The notes under the pieces are model-generated. The model was not told where the DNA came from. It did no database searches and was given only the letters and a program-made list of their open reading frames with translations. From assembly GCF_007570865.1 (NCBI RefSeq), contig NZ_VLPS01000006.1:124001-188000 (forward strand): 64,000 nt of DNA, written 5' to 3'. Made by a program: the position numbers and the translations under genes. The DNA comes from Atlantibacter subterraneus (GTDB lineage Bacteria; Pseudomonadota; Gammaproteobacteria; Enterobacterales; Enterobacteriaceae). Shown piece by piece: positions 29,049-39,062 of this stretch (its first letter is position 1; the number at the start of each line of letters is the position of its first letter).

Positions 29049-30020
29049 TTAACCCTGATCTTTCGGGGAGCCTTCAACCAACGGGCTGGCCGCCAGTTCA
29101 GCGTTGATTTCCTCATCCGACAGCGGCGCAGGGGTGGTATCCGGCGTCTCGAACGTTTCGGTGGAAACCGCCAGCGCTTCGCCAAGGCGGGTCACCGACA
29201 GGCTTTGCAGCCCCTCGACCAGATTCACTTTGCCCGGCGCGAACAGGTTGATCACCGTGGAGCCGAGCTTGAAGCGGCCCATTTCCTGGCCTTTAAGCAG
29301 CGCGACTGCGTTTTCGCTCTCGCCCGCCGGCCACGTCCAGCGCTTGATCACGCCTTCGCGCGGCGGCGTAACCGTACCGGACCACACCGTTTCGATGCTG
29401 CCGACAATGGTTGCACCGACCAGAATCTGGGCCATCGGACCAAATTCAGTATCGAACAGGCAGATCACGCGCTCGTTACGGGCGAACAGGTTCGGCACGT
29501 TCTGGGCGGTTAAATGGTTTACCGAGAACAGATCGCCCGGCACGTAGATCATCTCACGCAAGATACCGTTGCACGGCATATGTACGCGGTGATAGTCACG
29601 CGGCGACAGATAGGTGGTGGCGAAGGTCCCGTTGCGGAATTTATCCGCCATCAGGTAGTTACCGGCCAGCAGCGCTTCCAGGCTGTAGTTATGGCCTTTG
29701 GCCTGCAGAATTTTGTCTTCTTCAATGCGGCCCAACTGGCTGATGACGCCATCGGCGGGCATTACCAGCACGTTTGGATCGGTATTCACCGGGCGCACGT
29801 CATCGCGCAGCGGGCGAACAAAGAAATCGTTAAAGGTGCGGTAGCTGGCGGTATCCGGCTTCTGCGCCTCGTTCATGTTGACCTTGTAGGCTTTGACGAA
29901 CAGGTCGATCACCAGTTTGGTCAGCCAGCCAGCACGTTTACTTGCGCCCCAGCCCGCCAGGCGAGTGAGCCACAGTTTCGGGAGAATGTATTGAAGCGAA
30001 AGTTTAAAGTTGTTTAACAA
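29049..30020 (-). CDS. psd: Phosphatidylserine decarboxylase proenzyme
   Basis: 323-aa membrane-associated enzyme making phosphatidylethanolamine. It self-cleaves within the LGST motif (residues 252-255, between G253 and S254) to create a pyruvoyl prosthetic group on the alpha chain. [14 protein letters not shown] holds the conserved His residues for processing and catalysis. First gene of the psd-mscM operon, downstream of rsgA. Confidence 0.98.
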   Translation of the reverse strand: MLNNFKLSLQYILPKLWLTRLAGWGASKRAGWLTKLVIDLFVKAYKVNMNEAQKPDTASYRTFNDFFVRPLRDDVRPVNTDPNVLVMPADGVISQLGRIEEDKILQAKGHNYSLEALLAGNYLMADKFRNGTFATTYLSPRDYHRVHMPCNGILREMIYVPGDLFSVNHLTAQNVPNLFARNERVICLFDTEFGPMAQILVGATIVGSIETVWSGTVTPPREGVIKRWTWPAGESENAVALLKGQEMGRFKLGSTVINLFAPGKVNLVEGLQSLSVTRLGEALAVSTETFETPDTTPAPLSDEEINAELAASPLVEGSPKDQG

Positions 30021-30120
30021 GATAGCCTCCAGGCTAATGTTTTTATGCTGTTCCTGGCCTGGTTTTTAAAACCAGGCAACACCCAAAGGGGGGCGATTCT
30101 AGCGACGCCCAGATTAAATG

Positions 30121-31173
30121 TCAGTCATCAGATTCAGAAAAGCTTTTACGCGTTTTTACCTGGCTCATGCTTTCCAGGATGCGGTGATAATTATCGAAAC
30201 GGCTTTCCGCAATTTTTCCCTGCTCGACCGCTTCACGAATGGCGCAGCCAGGGTCGGTGTCATGCTTGCAGTCGCGGTATTTGCAGTGGCCCAGATAGTC
30301 GTGGAATTCGACAAAGCCCTGGGTGATTTGTTCCGGTTCAAGATGCCACAGACCAAATTCACGTACCCCTGGGGAATCAATCACATCGCCGCCGTGCGGG
30401 AAGTGATACAGCCGTGCGGCGGTTGTGGTGTGTTGTCCCAGCCCTGATACGTCAGAAACGTCGTTGGTGAGAATACTGTCGTCGGTCAGTCCCAGCAGGG
30501 CGTTCAGCAGGCTCGATTTACCAACGCCTGATTGCCCGGCGAAGATACTGATCCGGTCGGTGAGGGCAGTTTGCAGTTGCTGTAAGCCGTTCTGCTGATG
30601 GCTGGAGACCATCAGGACGCGATAGCCGATCCCGCGATAGATATCCATCTGCTCATTCACAAAAGCCATGCCCGCGTCGTCCAGCAGGTCGATCTTGTTC
30701 AGTACGATCAGTGGCTCGACGTTCAGGGTTTCGCAGGCCACCAGATAGCGATCGATAATATTAAGTGACAACTCGGGGAGGATCGCGGAAACAATCACGA
30801 TCTGGTCGATATTGGCGGCGATAGGTTTTACCCCATCATAAAAATCAGGGCGGGTCAGCACCGAGGTGCGCTCATGTACGGCTTCGACGATGCCTTTCAC
30901 CGCCATGCCTTCCGCCGCACTTTTACCCGGACGCCAGACAACGCGGTCGCCGGTCACCAGCGAACGAATGGTACGGCGAATGTTACAGCGGTGCACTGAA
31001 CCGTCTGGTGCCTCGACATCGGCATGCATACCAAAACGGCTGATCACCACGCCTTCGCCCGGCTCGCCAAACAGGTTATCGTCGTAATCCACCTTCTCCG
31101 GCGTCTTTAACCGACGCTGGTGGTTCGCTTTCACACGGCGCTGTTGCCCTTTGGAGAGTTTATTTTTGCTCAA
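30121..31173 (-). CDS. rsgA: RsgA, small ribosomal subunit maturation GTPase
   Basis: 350-aa circularly permuted GTPase that checks late 30S assembly. An N-terminal OB domain binds rRNA. GTPase motifs occur in permuted order: NKID (G4), then [16 protein letters not shown] (G1) and DSPGVREFG (G3). A zinc motif [14 protein letters not shown] follows. The start is TTG at 31173 ([17 protein letters not shown]), which gives the E. coli length. It is divergent from orn. Confidence 0.96.
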   Translation of the reverse strand: MSKNKLSKGQQRRVKANHQRRLKTPEKVDYDDNLFGEPGEGVVISRFGMHADVEAPDGSVHRCNIRRTIRSLVTGDRVVWRPGKSAAEGMAVKGIVEAVHERTSVLTRPDFYDGVKPIAANIDQIVIVSAILPELSLNIIDRYLVACETLNVEPLIVLNKIDLLDDAGMAFVNEQMDIYRGIGYRVLMVSSHQQNGLQQLQTALTDRISIFAGQSGVGKSSLLNALLGLTDDSILTNDVSDVSGLGQHTTTAARLYHFPHGGDVIDSPGVREFGLWHLEPEQITQGFVEFHDYLGHCKYRDCKHDTDPGCAIREAVEQGKIAESRFDNYHRILESMSQVKTRKSFSESDD

Positions 31174-31283
31174 TCGTGCTGGCTCCTGGTCGCCCGGAAT
31201 GGGCAAAACCTCTATGATACACACTAATTTTATATGAATTAACCGATCGTCACATTGAAGACGCCAGAAGGGTGGAAAATAGC

Positions 31284-31829
31284 ATGAGTGGAAATGAAAA
31301 TAATCTGATTTGGATCGATCTGGAGATGACGGGGCTGGATCCCGAGCGCGACCGCATTATCGAAATCGCCACTCTGGTTACCGATGCGAATCTGAATATC
31401 CTGGCGGAAGGGCCGGTGATCGCGGTGCATCAGTCGGACGAACAGCTGGCGCTGATGGATGACTGGAACGTGCGTACCCATACCGGCAGCGGCCTGGTGG
31501 ATCGCGTGAAGGCCAGTACTCTGGACGACCGCGCGGCAGAACTGGCGACCATCGAGTTCCTGAAACAGTGGGTGCCAGCTAATACCTCGCCAATCTGCGG
31601 CAACAGCATCGGCCAGGATCGCCGCTTCCTGTTTAAGTACATGCCGGAACTGGAAGCCTATTTCCACTATCGCTATCTGGACGTCAGCACGCTGAAAGAG
31701 CTGGCGCGCCGCTGGAAGCCGGAAATTTTAGTGGGTCTGAAAAAAGAAGGGTCGCACCAGGCGCTGGATGATATCCGTGAGTCGGTGGCGGAGCTGGCGT
31801 ATTACCGCGAGCACTTTATCAAGCTGTAA
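31284..31829 (+). CDS. orn: Oligoribonuclease
   Basis: 181-aa DEDDh 3'-5' exonuclease that degrades 2-5-nt RNAs and pGpG. Exo motifs are [11 protein letters not shown] (D,E), [12 protein letters not shown] (D) and [10 protein letters not shown] (H,D). ATG 31284 ([12 protein letters not shown]) gives the E. coli length. Essential in enteric bacteria. A terminator follows at once. Confidence 0.98.
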   Translation: MSGNENNLIWIDLEMTGLDPERDRIIEIATLVTDANLNILAEGPVIAVHQSDEQLALMDDWNVRTHTGSGLVDRVKASTLDDRAAELATIEFLKQWVPANTSPICGNSIGQDRRFLFKYMPELEAYFHYRYLDVSTLKELARRWKPEILVGLKKEGSHQALDDIRESVAELAYYREHFIKL

Positions 31830-31830
31830 T

Positions 31831-31879
31831 AAAAAGGGGATGCCAGAATTTGTGATTAATTGCATGACATCCCCTTTTT
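31831..31879 (+). terminator. Terminator after orn
   Basis: AAAAAGGGGATG (31831-31842) pairs perfectly with CATCCCCTTTTT (31868-31879). The 25-nt loop is long, but the stem ends in a T-run. Confidence 0.75.
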
Positions 31880-32011
31880 GAACAAAAATTCGCGCTTTTT
31901 ACCTTGATAACAGCGCCTTTTTGCCTAAAAGAGGGCATAAGCGGTAAAACTCGTCAATTTATGATTTCCGGTTTTCAGGCGACACTTTGTACAGATTACG
32001 AGGAGGTCGCC

Positions 32012-32140
32012 ATGAGAAACTTTTATCTTAACTACTTTATCGCCACATCCGCCGTGTGCCATCGTTGGTTCCGCTTTATCACCCCACAGCAAAAAAGCGA
32101 GATGCTGGAATGGTTGGTACAAAGCAAACTGGTGCGTTGA
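32012..32140 (+). CDS. 42-aa small protein, unknown
   Basis: ATG 32012 is preceded by the near-perfect Shine-Dalgarno GAGGAGG, 5 nt away. The product reads MRNFYLNYFIATSAVCHRW then FRFITPQQKSEMLEWLVQS, ending KLVR. A short hydrophobic/aromatic N-terminal stretch and a basic C-terminal helix suggest a small membrane-associated protein. It stops just before a clean terminator. I recognise no family. The ribosome site and terminator make it a likely real gene. The longer frame from 31904 lacks such a signal. Confidence 0.65.
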   Translation: MRNFYLNYFIATSAVCHRWFRFITPQQKSEMLEWLVQSKLVR

Positions 32141-32142
32141 TC

Positions 32143-32175
32143 TTCAGGCCGCTTTCGCGGCCTGAATTGTTTTTA
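32143..32175. terminator. Bidirectional terminator between the 42-aa gene and fsa
   Basis: TTCAGGCCGC (32143-32152) and GCGGCCTGAA (32157-32166) form a perfect 10-bp stem with a TTTC loop, followed by TTGTTTTTAG. It separates two convergent genes. Confidence 0.85.
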
Positions 32176-32838
32176 GTTCAGCCCCAGCGTGCCGAATGCG
32201 TTTTGCCAGTCCTGCTCGAACTTCGCTACCGCCGCCGTGACCGCAGGCGCATTGATAAACTGCTCCGCCACGTCCAGTGGCAGAGTGATGGCTTCACAGC
32301 CCGCCAACAGGCAGTCCAGCGCCTGACGCGGTGTTTTAAAGCTCGCAGCCAGCACTTTCGAACCCGGCGCATGCAGCGTTAACAACTGCTGGAGCTCGGT
32401 AACGGTTTTGATCCCGTCGCCGCCCTGGGCATCAACGCGGTTCACATACGGCGCGACGTATTCCGCGCCCGCCAGCGCGCTTAACAAGCCTTGAGCAGCA
32501 CCGTAAACCGCCGTACCCAGCGTGGGAACGCCTTTGGTTTTCAGGATCTTGATTGCCGCCAGGCCTTCCGGCGTCACCGGCACTTTGACCACCAGATCGG
32601 GAATGATTTCCCGCAGCGCCAGCGCTTCGTCCACCATCTTTTCCGCCTGAGCAGCCATCACCTGCGCGAATAAACGCCCTTTACCGCCCAGCGCCTCCTG
32701 TAATTCCGGCAGCACCACGCTCACGGGTTTTTTCCCGCTGGCGACAATGCTGGGGTTGGTGGTAATGCCCGCCAAAGGGAAGATCCGCGCCAGGCGGGCC
32801 ACCGCCGCAACGTCGGCAGTATCAAGATAAAGTTCCAT
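32173..32838 (-). CDS. fsaA: Fructose-6-phosphate aldolase (FSA)
   Basis: 221-aa member of the small transaldolase/FSA family. It cleaves fructose 6-phosphate to dihydroxyacetone and glyceraldehyde 3-phosphate. The Schiff-base lysine is K85 in DLVVKVPVT. Other family motifs are [17 protein letters not shown] and [29 protein letters not shown]. It is divergent from the glycyl-radical pair ybiY-pflF. In E. coli the same three genes lie together at a different chromosomal position, so the group has moved as a unit. Confidence 0.95.
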   Translation of the reverse strand: MELYLDTADVAAVARLARIFPLAGITTNPSIVASGKKPVSVVLPELQEALGGKGRLFAQVMAAQAEKMVDEALALREIIPDLVVKVPVTPEGLAAIKILKTKGVPTLGTAVYGAAQGLLSALAGAEYVAPYVNRVDAQGGDGIKTVTELQQLLTLHAPGSKVLAASFKTPRQALDCLLAGCEAITLPLDVAEQFINAPAVTAAVAKFEQDWQNAFGTLGLN

Positions 32839-32904
32839 CGTTTCGTCCTCAAAATGTGAAATGCAGCAACTTAGCGCAGTATATCTTCGCCCTTCACCGA
32901 CTGA

Positions 32905-32918
32905 TTGATCGAAATCAA
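32905..32918. promoter_or_regulatory. Perfect FNR box between fsa and ybiY
   Basis: TTGAT-CGAA-ATCAA matches the FNR consensus (TTGATnnnnATCAA) at all ten conserved positions. A TTTAAT -10-like hexamer (32941-32946) lies downstream, so the box is centred near -41 for rightward transcription (class II activation). Its target would be the oxygen-sensitive glycyl-radical operon. Confidence 0.8.
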
Positions 32919-32922
32919 TGTT

Positions 32923-32938
32923 ACTTTCTTTCGAAAGT
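32923..32938. promoter_or_regulatory. Palindromic operator candidate in the ybiY promoter
   Basis: ACTTTC-TTTC-GAAAGT is a perfect 6-4-6 palindrome placed between the FNR box and the -10-like hexamer. That position suits a repressor, and a DeoR-family regulator gene ends this operon. The link is inferred. Confidence 0.5.
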
Positions 32939-32975
32939 CATTTAATTTTCATACGCAACATACACGGTGAATTTT

Positions 32976-33875
32976 ATGATTTTCAATATCCAGCGCTACT
33001 CGACCCACGACGGCCCCGGCATTCGTACCGTGGTGTTTCTGAAAGGGTGCTCTCTCGGGTGCCGCTGGTGCCAGAATCCGGAAAGCCGTTCACGCGAACG
33101 CGACGTGCTGTTTGAGCCCCGCCTGTGCCTTGAAGGCTGCGATCTTTGCCAGCAGGCGCTGCCGGACATCATCCAACGTAGCCTGACCGGGCTGATTATT
33201 CACCGTGAAAAGCTGGAAACTGCACATCTCGACCGTTTACAGGACTGCTGCCCTACTCAGGCGCTGACGGTTTACGGCGAAGAGAAAAGCGTTGAGCAGA
33301 TTATGGCGACGGTGCTGCGCGATAAGCCATTTTATGACCGCAGCGGCGGCGGGCTGACCCTGTCGGGCGGCGAACCCTTTATGAACCCCGAGATGGCGCT
33401 GGCGCTGCTAAAAGCCAGCCATGAGCAGGGCATTCATACCGCCGTAGAAACCTGCCTGCACGTGCCCTGGCACTATGTTGAGCCCTCGCTTCCGTATACC
33501 GACCTGTTTCTCGCCGATCTTAAGCACGTGGATGACGCAGCGTTTAAAACATGGACCGACGGCTCAGCCCGGCGCGTAATGAAGAATCTGGAAAACGTGG
33601 CGGCAGCTGGCAAGCAAATGATTATCCGCGTCCCGCTGATCCCCGGTTTTAACGCCGACGAAGCGTCAATCCAGGCGATTACTGACTTCGCCGCAGAAAA
33701 GCTCAACGTCAAAGAGATTCATTTTTTGCCCTATCACACTCTGGGCATCAACAAATATCACCTGTTAAACCAACCCTACCTGGCGCCGGACAAACCGCTC
33801 GATGCGCCGGAATTGCTTGATTTTGCCCAGTCCTGCGCCCGTGAGAAGGGCCTGACGGCTACCTTGAGAGGATAA
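32976..33875 (+). CDS. ybiY: Glycyl-radical enzyme activase (YbiY/PflE)
   Basis: 299-aa radical SAM activating enzyme that installs the glycyl radical on PflF. The cluster motif is [13 protein letters not shown] (CxxxCxxC) near the N-terminus. A ferredoxin-like Cys insert (CLEGCDLC, then DCCPTQA) follows, and [16 protein letters not shown] is the SAM-binding region. I use ATG 32976 ([15 protein letters not shown]) with GGTGA upstream. It lies 4 nt before pflF, so the two are certainly co-translated. Oxygen-sensitive, matching the FNR box upstream. Confidence 0.95.
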   Translation: MIFNIQRYSTHDGPGIRTVVFLKGCSLGCRWCQNPESRSRERDVLFEPRLCLEGCDLCQQALPDIIQRSLTGLIIHREKLETAHLDRLQDCCPTQALTVYGEEKSVEQIMATVLRDKPFYDRSGGGLTLSGGEPFMNPEMALALLKASHEQGIHTAVETCLHVPWHYVEPSLPYTDLFLADLKHVDDAAFKTWTDGSARRVMKNLENVAAAGKQMIIRVPLIPGFNADEASIQAITDFAAEKLNVKEIHFLPYHTLGINKYHLLNQPYLAPDKPLDAPELLDFAQSCAREKGLTATLRG

Positions 33876-33879
33876 TGTC

Positions 33880-36312
33880 ATGACCACCCTGAAACTGGAT
33901 GTGCTGAGCGACCGTATTAAGGCGCACAAAAACGCCCTGGTGCATATTGTTAAGCCGCCGGTCTGTACCGAGCGCGCCCGGCATTACACCGCGGTTTATC
34001 AACAAAATATGGATAAGCCGATTCCGGTACGCCGCGCGCTGGCGCTGGCCCATCACCTGGCGGAACGCACCATCTGGATCAAACACGACGAGCTGATTAT
34101 CGGCAACCAGGCGAGCGAAGTGCGCGCCGCGCCGATTTTCCCGGAATACACCGTATCGTGGATCGAAAAAGAGATCGACGATCTGGCCGAACGTCCGGGC
34201 GCAGGGTTTGCGGTGAGCGAAGAGAATAAACGCGTGCTGCATGAGATTTGCCCGTGGTGGCGCGGGCAAACGGTGCAGGATCGCTGCTACGGCATGTTTA
34301 CCAGCGAGCAAAAGGCGCTGTTGGATACCGGCATCATCAAAGCCGAAGGCAATATGACCTCCGGCGACGCCCATCTGGCGGTGAATTTCCCGCTGCTGCT
34401 GGAGCTGGGTATGGACGGAATGCGCGCCAAAGTGGCCGAGCGCCGCTCGCGCATCAATCTGACCGTGCTGGACGATTTGCACGGCGAACAGTTCCTGAAA
34501 GCCATTGATATAACCCTTGAAGCCGTCAGCCATCATATTCTGCGTTTTGCTGCGCTGGCGCAGCAGATGGCGCAGCAGGAAACTCGCGAAACGCGTAAAG
34601 CCGAGCTGCTTGCTATTGCTGAAAACTGTGAAGTCATCGCCCACGAGCCGCCAAAAACCTTCTGGCAGGCGTTGCAGCTGTGCTACTTCATCCAGCTGAT
34701 TTTGCAGATCGAGTCTAACGGACACTCGGTGTCGTTTGGCCGCATGGATCAGTATCTCTACCCGTGGTATCGCCGCGATGTGGAGCTGGAGCAGTCGCTG
34801 ACTCGCGAACAGGCCATCGAAATGCTGCACAGCTGCTGGCTGAAGCTACTGGAAGTGAACAAAATCCGCTCCGGCTCACATTCAAAAGCCTCGGCGGGCA
34901 GCCCGCTGTACCAGAACGTGACCATCGGCGGCCAGAATCTGGTGAACGGCGTGGCAACGGATGCGGTCAACCCGCTGTCTTACGCCATCCTGGAATCCTG
35001 CGGACGCCTGCGCTCTACCCAACCGAACCTCAGCGTGCGCTATCACGCTGGTATCAGCGACGACTTTCTGGACGCCTGCGTACAGGTGATTCGCTGCGGC
35101 TTTGGGATGCCGGCATTCAACAACGATGAAATTGTGATCCCGGAATTCATCAAGCTTGGCGTGGAGCCGGAAGACGCGTATCAATATGCCGCCATTGGCT
35201 GCATCGAAACCGCCGTGGGCGGCAAATGGGGTTACCGCTGCACCGGCATGAGCTTTATCAACTTCGCACGCGTGATGCTGGCGGCGCTGGAAGGGGGCAA
35301 AGACGCCACCAGCGGTAAAGTCTTCCTGCCGCAGGAACTGGCGCTTTCAAAGGGTAATTTCAGTCAGTTTGACGAAGTGATGGCGGCCTGGGATAACCAA
35401 ATCCGCTACTACACCCGTAAATCTATCGAAATCGAATACGTGGTGGACACCATGCTGGAGGAGAACGTCCACGATATTCTCTGTTCGGCGCTGGTGGATG
35501 ACTGCATCGAGCGCGCGAAGAGCATCAAGCAGGGCGGCGCGAAATATGACTGGGTATCCGGTTTGCAGGTGGGGATCGCGAACCTGGGCAACAGCCTGGC
35601 GGCGGTGAAAAAGCTGGTGTTCGAGCAGGGCGCTATTGGTCAGCAGCAGCTGGCGCAGGCGCTGGCAGAGGATTTCGACGGGCTGACCCATGAGCAACTG
35701 CGTCAGCGCCTGATCAACAGCGCGCCGAAGTACGGCAACGATGACGACAGCGTGGACGAACTGCTGGCGCGGGCTTATCAGACCTACATCGACGAGATTA
35801 AGCAGTACCACAACCCGCGTTACGGCAGGGGGCCAATTGGCGGTAACTACTACGCGGGCACGTCGTCTATCTCTGCTAACGTGCCGTTTGGCGCAGCAAC
35901 CATGGCAACGCCGGACGGTCGTAAAGCGAAAACGCCGCTGGCGGAAGGGGCCAGCCCGGCGTCCGGGACCGACCACCTGGGGCCAACGGCGGTCATCAGT
36001 TCAGTAGGCAAATTGCCGACCGGATCGATTCTTGGGGGCGTATTGCTTAATCAGAAACTGAACCCGGCTACGCTGGAAAATACCAGCGACCGTATCAAGC
36101 TGATGATGATGCTGAGAACCTTCTTTGAAGTGCATAAGGGCTGGCATATTCAGTACAACATCGTGTCGCGGGAAACGCTGCTGGAAGCGAAGAAACATCC
36201 TGACCAGTATCGCGACCTGGTGGTGCGCGTTGCAGGCTATTCCGCGTTCTTTACCGCGCTGTCGCCGGATGCCCAGGACGATATCATCGCCCGTACCGAG
36301 CACACCCTGTAA
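33880..36312 (+). CDS. pflF: PflF, glycyl-radical enzyme (YbiW)
   Basis: 810-aa glycyl-radical enzyme, the same length as E. coli PflF. The active-site Cys is C441 in IGCIETAVGG and the radical Gly is G786 in RVAGYSAFF. The single Cys with Glu after it (CIE) is the pattern of the dehydratase/lyase branch rather than pyruvate formate-lyase, which has Cys-Cys. So the PFL name is probably misleading; a diol- or glycerol-type dehydratase is more likely. The physiological substrate is unknown. It is paired with its activase and an FSA gene. Confidence 0.95.
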   Translation: MTTLKLDVLSDRIKAHKNALVHIVKPPVCTERARHYTAVYQQNMDKPIPVRRALALAHHLAERTIWIKHDELIIGNQASEVRAAPIFPEYTVSWIEKEIDDLAERPGAGFAVSEENKRVLHEICPWWRGQTVQDRCYGMFTSEQKALLDTGIIKAEGNMTSGDAHLAVNFPLLLELGMDGMRAKVAERRSRINLTVLDDLHGEQFLKAIDITLEAVSHHILRFAALAQQMAQQETRETRKAELLAIAENCEVIAHEPPKTFWQALQLCYFIQLILQIESNGHSVSFGRMDQYLYPWYRRDVELEQSLTREQAIEMLHSCWLKLLEVNKIRSGSHSKASAGSPLYQNVTIGGQNLVNGVATDAVNPLSYAILESCGRLRSTQPNLSVRYHAGISDDFLDACVQVIRCGFGMPAFNNDEIVIPEFIKLGVEPEDAYQYAAIGCIETAVGGKWGYRCTGMSFINFARVMLAALEGGKDATSGKVFLPQELALSKGNFSQFDEVMAAWDNQIRYYTRKSIEIEYVVDTMLEENVHDILCSALVDDCIERAKSIKQGGAKYDWVSGLQVGIANLGNSLAAVKKLVFEQGAIGQQQLAQALAEDFDGLTHEQLRQRLINSAPKYGNDDDSVDELLARAYQTYIDEIKQYHNPRYGRGPIGGNYYAGTSSISANVPFGAATMATPDGRKAKTPLAEGASPASGTDHLGPTAVISSVGKLPTGSILGGVLLNQKLNPATLENTSDRIKLMMMLRTFFEVHKGWHIQYNIVSRETLLEAKKHPDQYRDLVVRVAGYSAFFTALSPDAQDDIIARTEHTL

Positions 36313-36362
36313 TCCACCTCGCGCAGCGGCAACGCCGCTGCGCTTCCTGACGTTATGAGCTT

Positions 36363-37112
36363 ATGAACGATCGCCAACAGCATATCCTGCAATATGTCAC
36401 CGACAATAAACGCGTACCGGTTGTGGAACTGGCAGATGTGACAGGCGTGTCGGTAGTCACCGTGCGCCACGATCTTAATTATCTGGAGCAGGGCGCTTAT
36501 TTAAAGCGCGAGCACGGGTTCGCGGTCGTCGCAGATAACGACAGCGTGGATTCGCGGATGCTGAGCAATTTCCCGGCCAAAAAAGCGCTGGCGGAGTATG
36601 CCGCTTCGCTGATTGACGATGGCGAAACGGTATTTATTGAGAACGGCAGTACCAATGCCATTCTGGCGCGCGTGCTGGCGAAAGAGCGCCAGGTGACGGT
36701 TATCACCGCCAGCGTGCATATCGCTAATTTGCTGCGTGACAGCCGCTGTGAGGTGATCCTGCTGGGCGGCGTACTGCAAAAGCGCAGCGAGAGCATGGTA
36801 GGGCCGCTGGCGCGGCTGGCGTTGGAGCATGTCCATTTTGCGAAGGCGTTTATCGGCATTGACGGCTTTCATTCTGAAACCGGCTTTACCGGCCGCGATA
36901 TGCTGCGCGCCGATATCGTTGTCACTGCACTGCATAAGTGCGCCAGTAATTACGTATTGACCGACAGCTCCAAATTTGGGGAGATCCATCCCCACGCGCT
37001 GGGCCCGCTGTCGCTGGTGCATGAAGTGATTACCGATAGCCACTTACCGGCTATTTTTCGCCAGCAGCTTGATACTGCCGGACTACGCTGTACGCTTATC
37101 ACAGCAGCGTAA
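36363..37112 (+). CDS. DeoR-family transcriptional regulator
   Basis: 249 aa. The N-terminal DeoR-type winged HTH (NDRQQHILQYVTDNKRVPVVELADVTGVSVVTVRHDLNYLEQGAYLKREHGFAV) is followed by a DeoRC sensor domain (IDDGETVFIENGSTNAILAR; FIGIDGFHSETGFTG). DeoRC domains bind phosphosugars. It lies 50 bp after pflF on the same strand, so it probably controls the fsa/ybiY-pflF locus through the palindrome at 32923-32938. Confidence 0.93.
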   Translation: MNDRQQHILQYVTDNKRVPVVELADVTGVSVVTVRHDLNYLEQGAYLKREHGFAVVADNDSVDSRMLSNFPAKKALAEYAASLIDDGETVFIENGSTNAILARVLAKERQVTVITASVHIANLLRDSRCEVILLGGVLQKRSESMVGPLARLALEHVHFAKAFIGIDGFHSETGFTGRDMLRADIVVTALHKCASNYVLTDSSKFGEIHPHALGPLSLVHEVITDSHLPAIFRQQLDTAGLRCTLITAA

Positions 37113-37216
37113 ATTTTTTTTGATAACCGTTTTGTAACAACGCTGTTTTTAATTTCGCCATCTTGCTGATAAAATCAGCATTCAGATAAAAATCACAAAA
37201 AAACGCTTTGAAAGTA

Positions 37217-37244
37217 TTGCGACAGCGATGATTTCTCGTATAAT
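37217..37244 (+). promoter_or_regulatory. Promoter of the tRNA-Gly cluster
   Basis: TTGCGA (37217-37222), a 16-bp spacer and a consensus TATAAT (37239-37244), then a GC-rich discriminator (GCGCCTCCC). This is typical of stringently controlled stable-RNA promoters. The first tRNA starts 39 nt beyond the -10. Confidence 0.75.
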
Positions 37245-37283
37245 GCGCCTCCCGTGACAGAGCAGAAATGCAGTTCACGTCGG

Positions 37284-37359
<76 letters not shown>

Positions 37360-37430
37360 AAATTTGATTCAGCACCACCCAATCGCAGGATTTCGAGTTG
37401 CAGCTAAGCAGCGCGAAAGACGAAGATTAA

Positions 37431-37506
<76 letters not shown>

Positions 37507-37577
37507 AAATTTGATTCAGCACCATCCAATCGCAGAATTTCGAGTTGCAGCTAAGCAGCGCGAAAGACGAAGATTAA

Positions 37578-37653
<76 letters not shown>

Positions 37654-37922
37654 AATTTCTCACCGATTAAAAATTATCCACAGCAAGTCAACTTGTCTGT
37701 AAGCCTTTTTCACGACTTTGAAACAGGGCTTTCAACAGACTTATCCACAGGTTATTTCTTGCCGCTCCGCCGTAGACTACAAGTCACATTTTGACATCTT
37801 TTCGCCAGTCTGTTGTTTATTAATAAGATTTTTAAACGGCTAAAATTGTTAATTCGATCACTGACGTATTTTTTACGATTGAATGACAAGGCCTTTTAAA
37901 TTTTATTCACAGTAGAATTTTC
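37654..37922. other. datA-type DnaA titration locus (three DnaA boxes)
   Basis: The 269-bp gap between tRNA-Gly and queG contains two perfect DnaA boxes TTATCCACA (37674-37682 and 37741-37749) and one TTATTCACA (37903-37911), all in the same direction. In E. coli the datA locus, which titrates DnaA and promotes DnaA-ATP hydrolysis with IHF, is at this same place next to the glycine tRNAs. A full datA has five boxes and an IHF site; I did not resolve the others with confidence. No gene is visible here. Confidence 0.8.
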
Positions 37923-39062
37923 TTAAGCGTCACGCGTTAAACCTTTTTCTATCACCCGCACCAACCGCTGTTTTTGCGGCAGTTGCACCTCGACTGCATC
38001 GGCGTTTCGCCTGGTTAATTGTTGCGCAATCGCCCAATCTATATGCTCATCAAGAAGTGGGTGCTCACCTTTTCTTTTTGTTAGCGCGGCGATATTGGCT
38101 TCATCCCAGGCCGCGTTACCTAACGCGACGGCGATGTTACGCAGAAAACGCACATGCCCAATGCGGCGGATCGCGGAACCCTCAGTCATTTTCAGGAAAT
38201 GCGCTTCGCTCCAGCCAAACAGCTCAATCAGCTTAGGGCTGTGTAACGCCTGGCGCGGCGAAAAGTCGGCTTCAACGGTGAGCTGAGAAAAACGGTTCCA
38301 CGGGCAAATCAGCTGGCAGTCATCGCAGCCGTAGATGCGGTTACCGATGAGCGGACGGAATTCTTCCGGGATAGCGCCTTCCAGTTCAATGGTCAGATAA
38401 GAAATGCAGCGACGCGCGTCAACGGTGTAAGGCTCAACAATCGCGCCGGTAGGGCAGATGGTCATACACGCCACACAGCGGCCACAGCCTTCTTCCACAG
38501 GTTGATCTACCGGCAGCGGAATATCTACCAGTAATTCGCCAAGGAAAAAGAACGAACCGGCGTTGCGATCGAGAATAAGTGAGTGCTTACCTGTCCAGCC
38601 CAGGCCCGCCTTTGCGGCTAACGGGCGCTCAAGCACGGGCGCAGAATCGACAAAGGGTCTAAAATTCAGCGACGCGTACTGCTGCTGAATAGTTTCCCCC
38701 AGTTTCTTTAGCCGGTTTCGCATCAGCTTGTGATAATCGCGGCCCAGCGCATAGCGGCTGATATAACCCAGCGAGGGATCTTTTAAAGTGCGCGCAAACG
38801 CGGCGTTGGTGGGCAGATAGTTCATCCTGACGCTGATTACGCGCAGGGTGCCGGGCAACAGCTCATGCGGGCGGGCGCGCATCATACCGTGGCGCGCCAT
38901 CCACTCCATCTCGCCGTGATATTGTTTGTCCAGCCACGCCTGGAGCGCCGGTTCATGGGGGCTTAAATCGGTGTCGGTAATACCGACATGCTGAAAGCCG
39001 AGTTCGGCACCCCATTGTTTTATATTTTGCGCGAGAAGATTGAGATCAAGGGGTTCAGACAT
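37923..39062 (-). CDS. queG: QueG, epoxyqueuosine reductase
   Basis: 379-aa cobalamin-dependent enzyme performing the last step of queuosine tRNA modification. Two [4Fe-4S] ferredoxin motifs are CGRCVACMTICPTGAI and CDDCQLICPWN. The conserved stretch RPFVDSAPVLERPLAAKAGLGWTGKHS lies before them. ATG 39062 ([18 protein letters not shown]) fits the family. This start codon overlaps that of nnr on the other strand. Confidence 0.97.
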   Translation of the reverse strand: MSEPLDLNLLAQNIKQWGAELGFQHVGITDTDLSPHEPALQAWLDKQYHGEMEWMARHGMMRARPHELLPGTLRVISVRMNYLPTNAAFARTLKDPSLGYISRYALGRDYHKLMRNRLKKLGETIQQQYASLNFRPFVDSAPVLERPLAAKAGLGWTGKHSLILDRNAGSFFFLGELLVDIPLPVDQPVEEGCGRCVACMTICPTGAIVEPYTVDARRCISYLTIELEGAIPEEFRPLIGNRIYGCDDCQLICPWNRFSQLTVEADFSPRQALHSPKLIELFGWSEAHFLKMTEGSAIRRIGHVRFLRNIAVALGNAAWDEANIAALTKRKGEHPLLDEHIDWAIAQQLTRRNADAVEVQLPQKQRLVRVIEKGLTRDA

